DNA of 64,000 nucleotides from Streptomyces sp. NBC_00289 (GTDB lineage Bacteria > Actinomycetota > Actinomycetes > Streptomycetales > Streptomycetaceae). Below are positions 17,815 to 26,470 of this stretch, in pieces. Numbering within the stretch: position 1 is the first letter of the stretch; each line of letters begins with the position of its first letter. The position numbers and the translations under genes were made by a program. The stretch lies in the NCBI RefSeq assembly GCF_041435115.1, contig NZ_CP108046.1, positions 10,168,001 through 10,232,000 of the forward strand, read 5' to 3'. Under the pieces are notes generated by a model. That model saw nothing but the letters and a program-made list of their open reading frames with translations. It ran no database searches and was not told where the DNA came from.

Positions 17815-18367
17815 ATGGTGTTGGACCCGCAACGCTGGTGGGAACTGCGACGTTTCCGTGCCCTGTTCGAGTCCGGTGCGGTGACTCTGACGGAGGTCGC
17901 CAAGGAGACGGGCCTGAACCGGAAGCCGGTCCGCATGTATCTGTCCGGGCAGGCCCCGGCCGCGCCGCCGAGGAGGGTGTCGAACGGCAGGCCACGCAAG
18001 AAGGCGGTGGACGAGGTCGCGCTGCTGATCGACGCGATGCTGAAGGCGGAGATCCTCATCAAGGGTGCGGTGGTGCACGAGCGCCTGGTGAAGAACTACG
18101 GCTCCACCATCAACTACCGGCGCGTCAAGGTCTATCTGCAGGAAGCCCGTCCACGAGTTGCCGAGGAACTGGGCATCTCGCCGCGGGAATTGGCGGGGAT
18201 GCGCCGCCGCCTCGAGGTCGTGCCCCGGGCCCAGGCCCAGGCCGACTGGGGCGACGAGGGCAAGGTTCTCGCCCACCTGAGCATCCCGAAGGTCTATTCG
18301 TTCCACATGACCCTGTCCCCGCGATCCGTTCTGCTGCTTCACCACCAGTCAGGATCTGCAGACCGAC
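17815..18367 (+). pseudogene. istA: IS21 istA, N-terminal part, truncated by IS5 type B insertion
   Basis: ATG 17815 begins M-V-L-D-P-Q-R-W-W-E-L-R-R-F-R-A-L-F-E-S-G-A-V-T-L-T-E-V-A-K-E-T-G, the helix-turn-helix of IstA. It continues to A-Q-A-D-W-G-D, the first catalytic Asp region. Frame is lost near 18320 (expected R-D-P-F-C-C-F-T-T-S-Q-D-L-Q-T is still readable in another frame). The coding sequence stops at 18367, where the IS5 copy begins. Only about 185 of roughly 400 residues remain. Confidence 0.7.
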
Positions 18368-19262
18368 CAGTGAGCGTTTTCAGGGTGGCCACTGATCGAG
18401 TGATGCAAGGGGATGGCTGGCAGGGCAACGGACGAGGCTCCCAGGCAGTTGAGAGAGGTATCTGACATGCGATCTCGGTTGCCGGGGAGCCCCGTTGATT
18501 ACGTATCCTGCCGCACTCGACCTCCCGCATGCCCTCGTGGAGACGGTCACGATGCTGATCGTCCTTCGTGAGGGTGACCGCCGGTGCAAGCTCCGTCCGT
18601 CCGCGCGTGCGGTTGTCGCGCTCGTGTACTTGCGCCAGCACACCACGCTGGCCCAGATCGCCGCTGGTTTCCGCATCAGCGTCGGGACCGCGCACGCCTA
18701 TGTCCGCTCCGTGGTGGGCCTGCTGGCGCGCCGGGCTCCGGGGCTGACGCGGGCCCTGCGTGAAGTGAAGGCCCGGGCGGAATACGTGCTGGTGGACGGC
18801 ACCCTCGCGGAGTGCGACCGGGTCGGTGACGGCCGCGGGGACTACTCGGGAAAGCACCGGCGTCACGGTGTGAACCTGCAGGTCGTCACCGATCCGGACG
18901 GCACCATCGTATGGATCTCGAAGGCGCTGCCCGGTCGCACCCACGACCTCACCGCCGCCCGCACCCACCGGATCATCGACACCTGCCGCAGACTCGGTAT
19001 CCCGGTCCTGGCCGACCTCGGCTACCTCGGTGCCGGCGGCACCATCACCACCCCGATCCGACGTTCTCCCGGCAAAGAACTCAACCGCCGGCAGCTATCG
19101 CTGAACAGGGCTCATGCCCGCCTGCGCTACCCGGTCGAGCGCGGCATGGCCCGATTGAAGACCTGGCGGATCTTCCGCAAAGCCCGCTGCAGCCCCACCT
19201 GGCTCACCACCGCAGCCAAAGCCGTCCTCACCCTTGAGAGCTACTGCTGAAAATCCTCAGTG
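18368..19262 (+). mobile_element. IS5 type B, copy 1 (895 bp, identical to 35455-36349)
   Basis: The sequence from CAGTGAGCGTTTTCAG to GAAAATCCTCAGTG is the same in both copies as far as I compared, with equal length (895 bp). The ends are imperfect inverted repeats of each other (CAGTGAGCGTTTTCAG versus CACTGAGGATTTTCAG). It sits between istA and istB fragments. The identity suggests recent movement. Confidence 0.8.
18495..19250 (+). CDS. IS5-type B transposase, intact (copy 1)
   Basis: 251 residues from TTG 18495. Helix-turn-helix [24 protein letters not shown] precedes the DDE_4 catalytic domain: [12 protein letters not shown] (Asp), [11 protein letters not shown] (Asp), [14 protein letters not shown] (Glu). 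There are no frameshifts. The upstream 127 bp belong to the element and probably carry its promoter. Confidence 0.85.
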   Translation: MITYPAALDLPHALVETVTMLIVLREGDRRCKLRPSARAVVALVYLRQHTTLAQIAAGFRISVGTAHAYVRSVVGLLARRAPGLTRALREVKARAEYVLVDGTLAECDRVGDGRGDYSGKHRRHGVNLQVVTDPDGTIVWISKALPGRTHDLTAARTHRIIDTCRRLGIPVLADLGYLGAGGTITTPIRRSPGKELNRRQLSLNRAHARLRYPVERGMARLKTWRIFRKARCSPTWLTTAAKAVLTLESYC

Positions 19263-19410
19263 GCCCGCCGGGCCGAGGAGGGCAAGCTCGGCTATCTCGA
19301 CTTCCTCGACTTGGTGCTGTCCGAGGAACTCGCGGTCCGCGACGACCGCCGCTTCCGCCGGTCTCTGCTGTTCTCGAAGCTGCCGCACCACAAGACGCTG
19401 GAGGACGTCG
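19263..19410 (+). pseudogene. istB: IS21 istB, short fragment
   Basis: The plus strand reads A-R-R-A-E-E-G-K-L-G-Y-L-D-F-L-D-L-V-L-S-E-E-L-A-V-R then F-S-K-L-P-H-H-K-T-L-E-D, the N-terminal pattern of the IstB helper ATPase before its P-loop. It is the right flank of IS5 copy 1. Together with the istA fragment it shows that one IS21 element was here, with material lost in between. Confidence 0.65.
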
Positions 19411-19411
19411 A

Positions 19412-19600
19412 AGATGTCGGCGCGGGCGGTGGCCCGGTCGGGCCAGAAGCGGGTGCCGATCTCCTCTTTGAGTACGGCCCAGAAGCTCTCCTCGGCGGCG
19501 TTGTCGAAGCAGCTCCCGGTCCGGCCCATGCTCTGCCGGTGTCCCAACTTGCTGATCCTGTCACGGAGTTGTCCGGAGGTGTATTGGGCGAGTTCAACTG
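19412..19600 (-). pseudogene. IS3 orfB, C-terminal segment, separated by IS30
   Basis: The minus strand reads L-A-Q-Y-T-S-G-Q-L-R-D, then Q-S-M-G-R-T-G-S-C-F-D-N-A-A-E-E-S-F-W-A-V-L-K-E-E-I and T-A-R-A-D-I-F-D-V-L. This is the end of the rve integrase core of IS3 orfB, including the catalytic Glu (A-E-E-S-F). The matching upstream part lies beyond the IS30 at 21066, so IS30 interrupts this gene. Confidence 0.7.
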
Positions 19601-21065
19601 GTCGATGCAACACCGACTTGTTGAAGCGAGCGTAGTTGCTCCTCGAAGACTTCAGCGGGCGTCTTCCATCCGAGGATCCTTCGCGGCCGGTTGTTGAGCG
19701 CGTGAGCGACGGCCTCGAGTTCGTCAGCGGACCAGCGCGACCGGTCGGTGCCTGGGGAAGTACTGCCGCAGCAGACCGTTTGTGTTCTCATTCGTCGGGC
19801 GCTGCCATGGTGCGTGCGGGTCAGCGAAGAACACCCGCGTTCCGGTCTCCAGCGCGAACTGCGCGTGGCCCGAAAGCTCCTTCCCGCGATCCCACGTCAG
19901 GGTCTTGCGCAACTGGTCGGGCAACTTGGTCATCGACGCCGTGAGCGCGGCGTTCATCGCGACGGCCCCGTAGCCGCCGAGCGACGGCCCGTTTTTCACA
20001 TACGGCTTCTCGCCCCAGCCTTCCATGCGTGGTAGGTGGACCAGGAGCGTTGAACGACTGCTGCGCTCGACAAGCGTGCCGATCGCGGACCTGTCCGTCC
20101 CGATAATCAGGTCGCCTTCCCAATGCCCGGGTACGGCCCGGTCGTTGGCCTCGGCGGGGCGCTCGCTGAGGACGACATCGGCGGTGACATGCCCTTGGGG
20201 CTTGTTCCGTGACCTGACCCTCGGCTCCCGCAACGCTCGCCCCGTTCGGAGGCAGGTGACCAGTTCACGCTTGAGCGCACCACGCCCCTCGATGAACAGC
20301 GACTGATAGATAGCCTCGTGGCTGATGCGCATGGACTCATCATCGGGGAAGTCGACCTTCAGCCGATGCGCGATCTGCTCTGGGCTCCATGCCGTCGACC
20401 ACCGTCGGTCTCGGCGATGGGGCTTGTTCAACCCCTTCCACGGCGGTGTCCTGGGGCCCGGGACGATCGTGCCGTCATGCCACGGACGTTGCCAGCGAGC
20501 CGGTCCTGCACGTACTCGCGCAGCCGCTCGTTGCCCACCAGCTTCGCCGGCTTCGGACGCTTTGCGGCCTGCTGCGCCTTCCATTGCGCCACCACGGCGC
20601 GGTATACCGGCTTGCCGCCCCTGGTCGCAGCGTTTCGGCGCAGTTCACGAGAGACGGTCCCGGGGTCTCGGCCGATCCTGCGAGCGATCTCCCGCACGCC
20701 CTTGTCCTGGGCCCTGAGCAGAGCGATCTCTTCACGCTCGGCGAACGACAGGTACCGGCCGGTGGGCTCGTCCAGGCTCAGCGGCGTCATCCCGCCAGCG
20801 TGTCGAAACCATCGGATCCCGACCGGTGCCGACACGCCGACCCCTTCGGCGGCCTGGACCGTTGTGACCCCGGACGCGATCAGGCGCCAGACTCCCGTTG
20901 CACAGCGCGCGACGGCTCCGGGCGGCCGGGCGAGCGCATCGGTGCCCGCATCGCCCGATCCGCGGCCCACTGCCGTCGTGCCCCGGCCGGCACCTGCGGC
21001 ATCGGCTTCCTTGGCCGTCCCATCCAACACCTCCGTGATCAAGGTGTTGCGACGACCAGTTGAAT
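19600..21065 (-). pseudogene. IS30-family transposase/element, two frameshifts
   Basis: The ends are related inverted repeats (TTCAACTGGTCG-ATGCAACAC and TTCAACTGGTCG-TCGCAACACC). The N-terminal frame shows Y-L-S-F-A-E-R-E-E-I-A-L-L-R-A-Q-D-K-G-V-R-E-I-A-R-R-I-G-R-D-P-G-T-V-S-R-E-L (the IS30 helix-turn-helix). It breaks near 20490 and resumes with W-S-P-E-Q-I-A-H-R-L, H-W-E-G-D-L-I-I-G-T (first Asp), F-A-D-P-H-A-P-W-Q-R-P-T-N-E-N-T-N-G-L-L-R-Q-Y-F-P. It breaks again near 19750 before the tail L-N-N-R-P-R-R-I-L-G-W-K-T-P. It is inserted in IS3 orfB. Confidence 0.75.
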
Positions 21066-22010
21066 CCGCCCTGCGACCCGCGGTCGCTGTGGATCACGCA
21101 GCCGGGTTCCAGGCGGCCCAGTGGGCGGCCATGTCCAGGGTGTCGACGACGAGTTCAGCGCGGTGGTGGTCGGCCATCGAGTACCCGATGATCTCGCGCA
21201 TGGCCAGGTCCAGCCGCGAGGCGAGGTAGAGCCAGCCCGCGGCCGTGGGGATGTAGGTGATGTAGGTGATGTCCCGACGATCTTCGTTCCGGGGCGGGTG
21301 GCGGTGAAGTCCCGGCCTATCAGGTCCGGCGACGGGGCTGCCTTGGTGTCGGCCTTGGTAAGGCTGCGGCGGCCGGTGCGCCGGCTGTTCCCGGCGATGC
21401 CGTGTTCCCGCGTGACCCGTGCCACCCGCTCGCGGTTGACCGGTCGGCCCTGCCGGCGCAGTTCGGCGGTGACGCGCGGGACGCCGTAGTTCCGCCGGGA
21501 TGCGATGTGGATCACCGTGATCGCGTGCGCCAGGGCCTCATCGGCCCGCCGCCTCGGCTCCGGCCTCCCACGCGTAGTACGTGGAGCGGGCCGTCTTCAT
21601 CACCTTGCATAGCAGCACGAGCGTGTAGTTCGCCTTCTCCGCATGGATGAACCGGCATATCTCGCTTACCGGTCGCTCTCCTTCGCGAAGAAGGCGGACG
21701 CTTCAGATCTCGATCGTCTTCGCCTGCTCGGCGGTCAGCTTCCGCAGCCGCTTCAGCTCCTCGTCCCGGTCGGCGGCACTCTGCCCGGCCTGACCGGCGG
21801 CGGGGGCTGATCCGGTGTCCTGGGCGGCGCGGGCCTTCTTCACCCAGCCCCGCAGGGACTCCGAACTGACCCGAGCTCCCGGGCGACCTCGGTCATCGTC
21901 CGGCCCGACAACCGCACGAGCTCGATCGCGTCCCGCTTGTACTCGTCCGAGTACCGATTCGTGTACTTGCTTCCCACCTGGCACTGCTCCCTCTGGGCTC
22001 TCACATCCCA
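21066..22010 (-). pseudogene. IS3 orfA and first part of orfB, frameshifted
   Basis: From the right, G-S-K-Y-T-N-R-Y-S-D-E-Y-K-R-D-A-I-E-L-V-R-L-S-G-R-T-M-T-E-V-A-R-E-L-G is the orfA helix-turn-helix, which then shifts frame to the E-E-L-K-R-L-R-K-L-T-A-E-Q leucine zipper. orfB begins with F-I-H-A-E-K-A-N-Y-T-L-V-L-L-C-K-V-M-K-T-A-R-S-T-Y-Y-A-W, then R-R-N-Y-G-V-P-R-V-T-A-E-L-R, and ends H-S-D-R-G-S-Q at the IS30 boundary. Several frame changes make it inactive. Confidence 0.7.
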
Positions 22011-22185
22011 GTCTCCAGGTGTCCACGATCAAGGGGAAGCTTCATCCCAGCACCGGACCTCGTCCGTGGTCAGCTCGTCACGCCGGACCAGACCCGGCGG
22101 CAGTGCCAGCCCCATGCACTGCCAATGAGACGATCATGATCACGTCACGTGACACCCGGCAGTAGTACCGGGGAGCCGCCCCTGA

Positions 22186-22767
22186 TCAACGGACGAGACG
22201 GGGCAGGTCGATGTCGATGTCGAAAGGGGCCGCTGTCTTCATGCGGTCGCGGTTAATGCCAGTGGCGACGTAGGCGCGGGTGGTGTCGTCCAACTCGTAC
22301 GTGTGGATGACGGGGAGGCCATTTTCCTCCTCAATACGCCAGTAGTGCGCGATACCCGCCTGCGCGTACTTGAACGGCTTCAGCGACCGGTCCCGGTCGG
22401 CGGACTCGTCTGAGACGACTTCGATGGCGAGAGCGACCTGATCGGGGAGGTAGCGCGTACGGTCCGGTTCGTATGGGACCGTGACAGCAAGGACATCTGG
22501 CTCGGGCCGGTTCTTCTCGTTCAGCTTGACCGTCATTTCCCGGTCGATCATGAATCCCTCGGGGGCCTGATCGTCCAGAGCCGTCGTAAGGCGAGTGACG
22601 ACGCGGGCGTGCCAGGACCGCTGCGGGGACATCATGAAGATCAGCGCTCCATCGATCAGCTCAGTGTGTCGGGGAAGATCGGGTGCGTTGTCGAGGTCGT
22701 CAGCTTCCCACCCACTCGGACGGGGCGGCAGCATCCAGGGCGGGAGCGCGTCCCACGCGGTCGTCAT
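22186..22767 (-). CDS. Uma2 / DUF820-family restriction-endonuclease-like protein
   Basis: 193 residues. The minus strand has AAGGAGGAG 5 nt before the ATG (complement of 22765-22767), a strong ribosome-binding site. Family motifs in order: H-T-E-L-I-D-G-A-L-I, R-P-E-P-D-V-L-A-V (the P-D of the PD-(D/E)xK fold), V-A-L-A-I-E-V-V-S-D-E-S (catalytic E-V-x-S) and K-P-F-K-Y-A-Q-A-G-I-A-H-Y-W-R-I (Lys and conserved YW). Streptomyces genomes carry many such genes of unknown cellular role. It is intact and alone among transposon debris. Confidence 0.85.
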   Translation of the reverse strand: MTTAWDALPPWMLPPRPSGWEADDLDNAPDLPRHTELIDGALIFMMSPQRSWHARVVTRLTTALDDQAPEGFMIDREMTVKLNEKNRPEPDVLAVTVPYEPDRTRYLPDQVALAIEVVSDESADRDRSLKPFKYAQAGIAHYWRIEEENGLPVIHTYELDDTTRAYVATGINRDRMKTAAPFDIDIDLPRLVR

Positions 22768-22899
22768 CGTCTCCTCCTTCGGGCGTCCCTGGCCAGCTTA
22801 TCCGTCAGTTCTGCGTGGCGTCGGTGAGAGCCGCAACGAGAGCGGCGACGGGGTCGGCTGTAGCGGGGCGTGGGCCAGTCGGCGAAGCGTTGTCACGTT

Positions 22900-23115
22900 T
22901 GTCGGGGGTGGAGGCGTCCGGCGGTGCGTCAGGGCGTCTGGTGTCAGCTCTGGAGGGCGAGATCACCGATCACCTCGGAATGACAGGCATGATCGGCGGG
23001 CAAGAACGGGCAACTCCCACAACGGAACCCGCTCCGAAACGGTGCTGAACCGAGGTCGGACCCGTCGAGATTGCCGTGCCCTGTGACCGGGAGGGCTCGT
23101 TCGAGCGGAAGATCG
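22900..23115 (+). pseudogene. IS256-family transposase, N-terminal remnant
   Basis: The plus strand reads A-L-E-G-E-I-T-D-H-L-G-M-T-G-M-I-G-G and, in shifted frames, N-S-H-N-G-T-R-S-E-T-V-L and V-E-I-A-V-P-C-D-R-E-G-S-F-E-R-K-I. This order is typical of the IS256 N-terminal domain. No catalytic residues remain. Confidence 0.6.
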
Positions 23116-23215
23116 AAGGGCTGGGGAAGGGCTTGGCCCCTCTCGCGTTCCCGGGAACGATCACTGGCTGTTTTCTGATCGGCGGCAGGCCGGGATAACC
23201 GCTGTCTGGTGGCTC

Positions 23216-23605
23216 TCAGTCCCGTTGCGGGGCGTGGCCACGGGTGTTGTTTGGTGGGCTGGTGGCGTGTGTCAGGCCAAGGAGCAAGGGTGGGGTCCAG
23301 GGGGAGGCTGTTCCGAGGCGGGTGAGGGTGCGGTGGATGTTGGGGTGGAGGCTGGTGATGTGGAGGGTGGTGTTGGTGGCGTGGACGGTGTCAGTGAGAT
23401 GTTGCAGCGCGCGTAGGCCGGTTCCGTCGCAGAAGACGAGGTTGGTGAGATCCAGGTGGAGGCGCCAGGGATGTCCGGCCAGTGCTGTGGTGAGTGCTTG
23501 GTGGACGAGTGGGGTGGTGGCGAGGTCGAGTTCTCCGGTCAGGCGGAGCAGGACGGTGTCTCCGTGCCACAGGGTGTGGGTCTGGAGCAGTTGGTCCGCT
23601 CGCAT
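23216..23605 (-). CDS. STAS-domain anti-sigma factor antagonist, intact
   Basis: 129 residues. The ATG is the complement of 23603-23605, with GGAGG 6 nt upstream. The domain runs G-D-T-V-L-L-R-L-T-G-E-L-D-L-A-T-T-P-L-V, then L-H-L-D-L-T-N-L-V-F-C-D-G-T-G-L-R-A-L, where Thr replaces the Ser that RsbW-type kinases phosphorylate in SpoIIAA/RsbV. It probably releases a sigma factor by binding the RsbW-like protein encoded 94 bp upstream on the same strand. A truncated inverted copy is at 39853, and a decayed relative at 380-590. Confidence 0.8.
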   Translation of the reverse strand: MRADQLLQTHTLWHGDTVLLRLTGELDLATTPLVHQALTTALAGHPWRLHLDLTNLVFCDGTGLRALQHLTDTVHATNTTLHITSLHPNIHRTLTRLGTASPWTPPLLLGLTHATSPPNNTRGHAPQRD

Positions 23606-23699
23606 GGCCGCCTCCGGAGATGTTCGGGTGGGCCAGGGCTGGCTGGCTTCCTGGTGCTCCCGCGTGTGGGGCGGGGTTCTTCCAGGATGCCTGGTGGGG

Positions 23700-24194
23700 T
23701 CAGGCGGCGCCGAGGTCGGCCCAGTGGTCGATGAGACCGTCGGTGTCGGTGTTGGTGTCGTTGTCGTTGTTGGTGTTGGGGGTGGTGCCGGTGTGGTGGG
23801 CGAGGGTGGTGATGATGGTGGTGCCGCGGCCGTGTTCGTCTGTGGGGCGGGTGGTGGCCCAGCTGGTGGTGGGGGAGGCGGTGTGGGGGCCGCCGTCGCT
23901 GACGTGGACTTGGACGCGGCCTGGGCCGTTGGTGGTGGTGTGCAGGTGCAGGGCGACGGGGGGCAGGGCGTGGGTGACGGCGTTGGTGACCAGTTCGGAG
24001 ATGACCAGCAGGGCGTCGTAGAGCTGGTTCTCATCTAGTCCCCAGGAGGCCAGGATGGGGCGGGCGGCACGGCGGGCGGTGGCCGGTGCGAGCGGTCCGT
24101 GTTCCAGTGGCAGGCTGAACACGCGCGCACCGGCCGCGGCGGCGTGCGGCGCGGGGCGCTGCTGCCGGCTGCGGGAGATCGTGGTGGTCGTCAT
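23700..24194 (-). CDS. RsbW-like ATP-binding anti-sigma factor (copy 1)
   Basis: 164 residues from ATG (complement of 24192-24194). A longer open frame upstream reads into IS701 debris, so the internal start is preferred. HATPase_c motifs: L-L-V-I-S-E-L-V-T-N-A-V-T-H-A (N box), V-Q-V-H-V-S-D-G-G-P-H (G1 box) and D-E-H-G-R-G-T-T-I-I (G2 box), followed by an Asn/Asp/Thr-rich linker and G-L-I-D-H-W-A-D-L. Such proteins bind ATP and sequester a sigma factor or phosphorylate a STAS partner. The STAS gene follows 94 bp downstream, so the two are probably co-transcribed. The ribosome-binding site is weak. Confidence 0.8.
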   Translation of the reverse strand: MTTTTISRSRQQRPAPHAAAAGARVFSLPLEHGPLAPATARRAARPILASWGLDENQLYDALLVISELVTNAVTHALPPVALHLHTTTNGPGRVQVHVSDGGPHTASPTTSWATTRPTDEHGRGTTIITTLAHHTGTTPNTNNDNDTNTDTDGLIDHWADLGAA

Positions 24195-24329
24195 CAAGAT
24201 CACTGCCTGTCCGGAAGGGGGCCGGAATGCTTCTTCTGGTACTTCCAGCACACTCCCGTCGAGCGCAGGCTCCCTGAGTAGACGATACCCAAAACATAAA
24301 AAATCGGGCAATCGGCCCGTCCGGCCCTG

Positions 24330-24490
24330 GGATGACGGGTGGAGTTCGTCCGCGCGGACGACGGTGAGGAGGCATGGGCGGGCGAGAGGGACCCGGCAGT
24401 GCCAGGACGTCCCGTATCTGACCTGATGTTCGTCCAGCCCGGTCAGGTCCTTGCCGGACTGGAAGGACTCCTCGATCGTCCCTGTGTCTG
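24330..24490 (-). pseudogene. IS701-family transposase scrap (copy 1)
   Basis: The minus strand reads I-E-E-S-F-Q-S-G-K-D-L-T-G-L-D-E-H-Q-V-R-Y-G-T-S-W-H-C-R-V-P-L-A, which resembles the IS701 end motif I-E-E-x-F-Q-x-x-K-x-x-x-G-L-D-x-Y-Q-V-R. It is part of the 1.08-kb inverted repeat, so the same scrap is at 38969-39129. Confidence 0.6.
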
Positions 24491-24671
24491 GTGATCCGTA
24501 CCAGGGTGGACAGTGGAACTCGGGTCACCGGCAGCGGTTGTAGAAGTGGTTGCGGCGCGGTCAGAAAAGGGTTGGCTGATGAGCGCCGTCCGGGCCGCGT
24601 AGGGGCGTCGTTGCCTTTGTCTCTAGGCCGGGGGACTCTTTGTGGTCGGTGAGGGAACCTGGCTGCTGGTG

Positions 24672-25932
24672 CTAGTAGACTGTCGCGCCTTAATTTCTCT
24701 GTGTTGTTGGGTAGAGGTGGCGCAGTTTCACGCGTGCGTCGTCGGTGGTGAAGTGCCAGTCGACTTGGCGCTGGTTGCTGTTGGTGTACTGCTGCCAGGC
24801 GGCGAGTTCGGTGTTGAGCACGGCGAGGTCGTGGATGCGGCGGTCCAGGCACTGGCGGGTGAGTGCGGACAACTCGATCTCGGCGATGTTGAGCCAGGAA
24901 CCGTGTTTGGGTGTGTGGTGGATCTCCAGGCGCTGGGCGAGCGCGAAGGCCCTCGCCGGGTCGAACGCCTCATAGAGCGAGGCTGTGGTGTGGGTGTTGA
25001 GGTTGTCCATGACCAGCACGACCGTGGCGGCGTCGGGGTAGTCCACGGTCAGCAGGTGCTCGACCTGGTGCGCCCAGTCGACCCTGGTCCGGCGGGACTG
25101 CGCGTCCACGCGCCGCCATCCGCGCAGCGGCTCGACCCAGCAGAAGATCGAGCAGGTCCCCGAGCGGACGTACTCGTTGTCCTCGCGCCGGTCACGGCCC
25201 GGCCGTGCGGGAAGCGGATCGCGGACGTGACCGAGCGGCTGGTACGGCTTCTCATCCATGCACACCACCGGGCGCGCCGGATCGAAGGGTCGGCGGTAGA
25301 CCGCCAGGACGTCCTCCATCGCCGCGGCGAAAGCCGCATTCGCAGCCGGCGGGATGGTCCAGCACTTCTTCACATGAGGACGCAATTCCGTTTTTTAACA
25401 CCCGGCCGATCGTGGAGTGGTCCAGGTCCGGGATGTCCTCGACCAGCGCGACGTGCTTCTCCAGCAGGCGCAGCGACCACCTGGCGTGTCCCTTGGGCGG
25501 CGTCGAGCAGGCCAGTGCGATCAACCGCGCCTCGACCTCGCCGGTCACTGCGGAGGGTACCGGCGGGAGTGCGCGTGCCTTCCGGCCGACCGTGGCCCAC
25601 ACATCACCACCGGTCTCCGCGTACCGCTTCGAGATCAGGCGGACCGTATCGCACGAGACCCCGACCCGGTCCGCGATCACCACCCGCGGAGCGACCGCGC
25701 CGGCCGAGGTGTCCAACGCGAGCAGCACCCGCGCCCGCCTGATCATCGACGCGCTGCGGACCCCCGTCGTCGTCACGCGCTCCAAAGCCCGACGATCTTC
25801 GGCACACAACGCGACCGGATACTTCTTCTGCGAGGACACGGCACCCCTGCCCGGCCGAACGGAAGCGACAAGTGACGCTCGCTCGGCCAACTCCACCAAC
25901 CAGGAAGACACTTAGTCGCGACAGCCTACTAG
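24672..25932 (-). mobile_element. IS630-family element C, copy 1 (1261 bp, identical to 44220-45480)
   Basis: The ends CTAGTAGACTGTCGCG and (complement of the right end) CTAGTAGGCTGTCGCG form inverted repeats inside CTAG, consistent with insertion at TA. The 1261 bp are the same in both copies as far as I compared, and both point the same way. The outward and inward flanks of the two copies are informative (see the 18-kb circle finding). Confidence 0.85.
24690..25911 (-). CDS. IS630 transposase C, two frames meeting at an A6 run (copy 1)
   Basis: The first frame (from the complement of 25911) contains [30 protein letters not shown] and V-S-C-D-T-V-R (HTH_29-type helices). It ends [11 protein letters not shown]. 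The second frame begins [11 protein letters not shown] and has [10 protein letters not shown] (Asp), [11 protein letters not shown] (Asp) and [11 protein letters not shown] (Glu). The shift falls on TTAAAAAAC and requires +1 or -2. Both copies share it, so slippage on the A run is as likely as inactivation. Confidence 0.75.
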
Positions 25933-26385
25933 CCGGGCAAGCGCACCGGACGTCGGCGGACAGGTGATCGTGGACATCGACGGCGTGCTCGTCCTGGCCC
26001 ACTCCGAGAAACAGGACGCCACCGCGACCTGGAGGGAAGACGTTCGGACACCACCCGCTCATGGCCTTCGTCGATCACGGCCGGGGCGGCAGCAGGGAAC
26101 CGGTCGCGGGCTTGCTGCGGCCCGGCAACGTGGGCAGCAACACCGCCGCCGACCACATCACCACCGCCCAACTCGCCCTGGCCCAGCTGCCGAAGAAGTA
26201 CCGGCGCGGACATCACACACTGATCCGGACGATTCCAGCGGTGGCACCCACGAGTTCGTGGCCTGGCTGGCCAGACGCGGCCGGTGGCTGTGTTTGCTGC
26301 GTCAGCTCCCGCCGACACCGACGATCTATGCGATCCCGGAACTTGCAACCGCCCCGGCTCGAGGAGGAGGCTCACTTCAAGTGAG
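25933..26385 (+). pseudogene. IS1380-family transposase, middle part (right half of split gene)
   Basis: The plus strand reads from the CTAG boundary A-G-Q-A-H-R-T-S-A-D and, after a one-base shift, G-Q-V-I-V-D-I-D-G-V-L-V-L-A-H-S-E-K-Q-D-A-T-A-T-W (first catalytic Asp). Then come N-V-G-S-N-T-A-A-D-H-I-T-T-A-Q-L-A-L-A-Q-L-P and G-G-T-H-E-F-V-A-W-L-A-R-R-G-R-W. It matches the intact 61289 protein in order. It begins exactly where the fragment ending at 43061 leaves off. Confidence 0.75.
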
Positions 26386-26470
26386 GTATCAACTACCTAG
26401 CTCCCCAGGGGTGAGGCGATCGTCCTCCGGGACATAGTGGAGATCGTTTTTTCTCGGTAAGGAGTGTCAC

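Larger units (their letters stand above)
23544..24625 (-). repeat. 1082-bp inverted repeat, member 1 (partner 38834-39914)
   Basis: The complement of this segment matches 38834-39914 over its whole length where I compared it. One single-base difference in a homopolymer stands out: six A at about 24297 here, five T at the corresponding point there. It covers the RsbW-like gene, the first third of the STAS gene and an IS701 scrap. Its right end lies about 50 bp from IS630 element C copy 1. Confidence 0.85.
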